From Billgrantia ethanolica (GTDB lineage Bacteria > Pseudomonadota > Gammaproteobacteria > Pseudomonadales > Halomonadaceae): 64,000 nt of DNA. Shown here in pieces: positions 62,003-64,000 of the stretch. Numbering within the stretch: position 1 is the stretch's first letter; every line of letters begins with the position of its first letter. The stretch is taken from the NCBI RefSeq assembly GCF_021404305.1, contig NZ_JABFTX010000005.1, forward strand, positions 62,001 to 126,000, read 5' to 3'. The position numbers and the translations under genes are program-made. The notes under the pieces were generated by a model that saw only the letters and a list, made by a program, of their open reading frames with translations, was not told the DNA's origin and did not search any database.

Positions 62003-62279
62003 GTGGGGTGGTCCTTGCAAGAGCTTCCGGTTGGTGACGCTGCAGAGGGAGTTGATCGTACGCAATGCGTACACAAGTTCGTTTCAAGGCTGAAGGCTGC
62101 GCCCGATCGCCACAATGCGACCTTCGTCTTGAGCGTTGATGGGTGACCTCAAGGCCCCCGCAGCCCGGCCGATATACCTCTGTTAGCATTCGCAAACATG
62201 ATCGTCAGCGTCGGGTGGGGTCATGCTTTCGTGAAGCCTACTTTCTCGAGAAGTGGCGACATCAGGGGGCGGGGGAGCA

Positions 62280-63329
62280 ATGAACACACCACTAGCGCGT
62301 AGGTGGCGGGTCGAGAGCGACACTGACTTGGGAGCGGACTCGCGACGATTCTGGCTGGCCAACTGCTTCTTGATCATCGTTGCGCTGACCTCCCTGGCGT
62401 ATGCCTTGATCAACTTCTTCTACTTCAAGGCGATCCCTTTGGCGGTCGTCGAGCTGGGGTTCTTCGTCATCGTCGTGCTGGCGCTGGCAGATATGCGGGT
62501 CAACCGTAACATCGAGCGATCGGCTTGGGTGACGGTCCTGTCCTGCGGTCTCCTCTCTGCCTTCTTCTTTTGGTATGTGCAGGCGGGTGTCTCTGCAGCG
62601 GTATGGACGGTTTTCTTCGCTATCGTCAATTTTTTCCTGCTCGGCACGCGCAAGGGCTTGCCCGTTTACTTGGTTTTTTTCGCAGTCATCCTGTCATTGA
62701 CCCTCAGTTACCGAAACGACTGGCCGGCGCTGTCGGGGGCCGCCCTGACCAATATCCTCGGCGCGATGATGGCCTTCGGTGCCGCGGCGTATTATCAGGA
62801 ACGATCCCGGGAGGCCGCCTACCATCGAATCGAAGCGCTAGCCAACCAGGACAGCCTGACCGGTATCTCGAACCGCCGCCATTTCCTGCAGCGCTTCGAA
62901 CGGGTTCGCCAAGCTCTGTGCAACCTGGATCGTCCGTATGCCCTCGTCCTCATCGATATCGACAACTTCAAGGCGATCAATGATGCCCACGGGCATGCCG
63001 TCGGGGACCAGGTCATCGTCGCCGTCACCCAGCGGTTGCTTTCGGCAGTCCGTGCACAGGACCTGGTCGCCCGGTTGGGGGGAGAGGAGTTCTGTGTCCT
63101 GCTTTACGACTGCGGGGACGGTGCTGCCTGGCGCCGCGCCGAGAAGCTTCGCCTGGCCGTAGGTGTGGAACCTGTGTCGGTGGAAAGCCAGAGTGTGCAC
63201 GTGACGATCAGTGCGGGTGTCGCTGTCGGGGACCCGCAATCTCAAGGGTTCAACGAGATGTTTGCGGATGCGGACGTGCATCTCTATGCCGCCAAGGCAA
63301 AGGGGCGCGACCAGGTGGTGGGGCAGTAG
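62280..63329 (+). CDS. Membrane-bound diguanylate cyclase (GGDEF)
   Basis: A 349-residue protein with about six hydrophobic segments in the N-terminal 180 residues and a C-terminal GGDEF domain. It contains LTGISNRRHFLQRF, DIDNFKAINDAHGHAVGDQVI and the active-site RLGGEEFCVLLYDC. An RxxD (RAQD) ends five residues before GGEEF, the position of the product-inhibition I-site, so it should synthesise c-di-GMP under feedback control. The start at 62280 has GGGGGAG upstream. The membrane part resembles a generic MASE-like sensor without a recognised ligand site. Confidence 0.9.
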   Translation: MNTPLARRWRVESDTDLGADSRRFWLANCFLIIVALTSLAYALINFFYFKAIPLAVVELGFFVIVVLALADMRVNRNIERSAWVTVLSCGLLSAFFFWYVQAGVSAAVWTVFFAIVNFFLLGTRKGLPVYLVFFAVILSLTLSYRNDWPALSGAALTNILGAMMAFGAAAYYQERSREAAYHRIEALANQDSLTGISNRRHFLQRFERVRQALCNLDRPYALVLIDIDNFKAINDAHGHAVGDQVIVAVTQRLLSAVRAQDLVARLGGEEFCVLLYDCGDGAAWRRAEKLRLAVGVEPVSVESQSVHVTISAGVAVGDPQSQGFNEMFADADVHLYAAKAKGRDQVVGQ

Positions 63330-63405
63330 CTGGCGGCGGCGACCGCCATCGCCGCGGCACTCGCGGCGATGCTGACCAGCCCCCTGGCGAGACTTGGCGC
63401 TATCT

Positions 63406-64000
63406 TCAATAGCCGTGAAAGGTGGCCAAGTTCTCCACCGGCTCGCGCTCGGTGATGAAGTGATTCTCTGGTGCCTCGGGATCTTCGTGACCCACGGCGA
63501 TGGCGCACAGCACCAGTTCGCTGTCGGCCAGCCCCAGCTGTTCACGGATGATCCGGTGATACCAGGCCAGCGCGGCCTGGGCGCAGGTGTGCAGGCCCTG
63601 GCCTCGGGCGGAGGTCATCAGGCTCTGGATCAGCATGCCGGCATCCATGTAGCTGCCGGTCTCGAGGCGTCGGTCGATGGTCACGATCATGGCCACCGGG
63701 GCGTCGAAGAAGTGAAAGTTGCGGCGCATCTGTTCGTGGCGCCGGGCCTTGTCTTCACGCTTTATGCCCAACGCTTCGTAGAGGCCGTAGCCGCAGCGCT
63801 GGCGGCGCTCGCGATAGGGTTCGAACCACTGGGTGGGGTAGTAGGTGTACTCGGGTTGATGCTCCTCGCCGCTGTCGAAGGCGGCGAGAATGGAAGCGCT
63901 GAGCCGGTGCAGTGCCTCACCCGTCACCACGTGAACCTGCCACGGCTGAATATTGTTGCCGCTGGGCGCTCGTCCGGCGACTTCAACGATGTGGGCCAGC
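63406..64000 (-). CDS. Nitroreductase family protein, 5' end outside the window
   Basis: The frame runs off the right edge; about 197 residues are visible. Near the visible N-terminus RAPSGNNIQPWQVHVVTG is the FMN-binding RxSxxxxxxxPW pattern of nitroreductases. Later LIQSLMTSARGQGLHTCAQAAL and AIAVGHEDPEAPEN (the IxxGxxD/P phosphate-side motif) follow. Likely an FMN-dependent NAD(P)H oxidoreductase of unknown substrate. Ends 76 bases from the convergent diguanylate cyclase. Confidence 0.85.
   Translation of the reverse strand, partial: LAHIVEVAGRAPSGNNIQPWQVHVVTGEALHRLSASILAAFDSGEEHQPEYTYYPTQWFEPYRERRQRCGYGLYEALGIKREDKARRHEQMRRNFHFFDAPVAMIVTIDRRLETGSYMDAGMLIQSLMTSARGQGLHTCAQAALAWYHRIIREQLGLADSELVLCAIAVGHEDPEAPENHFITEREPVENLATFHGY

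Overview
The window looks like chromosome of a free-living, GC-rich gammaproteobacterium, most likely of the Halomonas/Halomonadaceae type. This is inferred from gene content (many TRAP and tripartite tricarboxylate transporters, a type VI VgrG module, a protocatechuate-feeding aromatic block with VanR and PobR) and not from any marker gene. No rRNA, tRNA, CRISPR array or replication origin was recognised.

Layout. 1-3.5 kb: 3' part of a large KAP-type P-loop NTPase with lower GC than the rest. 3.8-6.0 kb: divergent LysR regulator and MFS exporter. 6.3-17.8 kb: accessory island. It holds a minus-strand T6SS module (vgrG, DUF4123 adaptor, three tandem DUF3304 genes of which one is frameshifted in a 9-C tract, DUF2235/Tle1-like effector), a broken glutathione S-transferase, cassette-like small genes with attC-like sites, a DUF3644 fragment, an AT-rich protein with a PD-(D/E)XK-like motif and a DUF2971 protein. 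18.0-23.7 kb: vanillin dehydrogenase, a MarR regulator, feruloyl-CoA synthase and a porin. 23.9-37.3 kb: a CoA-linked catabolic cluster (CaiB/BaiF CoA-transferase, MmgE/PrpD, PaaG-like crotonase, ADP-forming acyl-CoA synthetase, fused hydratase/3-hydroxyacyl-CoA dehydrogenase) interleaved with a complete tripartite tricarboxylate transporter, then an MFS carrier and a GcvA-like LysR regulator. 37.6-40.7 kb: TRAP transporter. 40.8-47.2 kb: CoA-transferase plus divergent thiolase, convergent with an acyl-CoA dehydrogenase, SDR and enoyl-CoA hydratase operon. 47.4-51.3 kb: vanAB with an orphan TRAP receptor, divergent from vanR. 51.6-54.4 kb: second full TRAP system. 54.5-56.7 kb: pobR and pobA. 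56.9-62.0 kb: second tripartite tricarboxylate transporter with a CaiB/BaiF transferase and an SDR. 62.3-64 kb: diguanylate cyclase and a truncated nitroreductase.

How the genes fit together. The 18-23.7 kb and 37.6-56.7 kb blocks together look like a hydroxycinnamate funnel. Porin and TRAP systems take up the acids, feruloyl-CoA synthase activates them, and a hydratase, SDR and thiolase set could shorten the side chain by beta-oxidation with a CoA-transferase recovering CoA. VanAB and PobA then convert vanillate and 4-hydroxybenzoate to protocatechuate. Vanillin dehydrogenase implies the retro-aldol route also exists, but its hydratase/aldolase was not found here. Two DNA signals tie the block together. 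The first is a recurring palindrome close to CGACTAAAGTC, which lies about 96-116 bp before six of the operons. The second is a TTGTTGA/TCAACAA dyad family. VanR-type TTGGATCCAA operators lie between vanA and vanR, and a further copy lies inside vanR.
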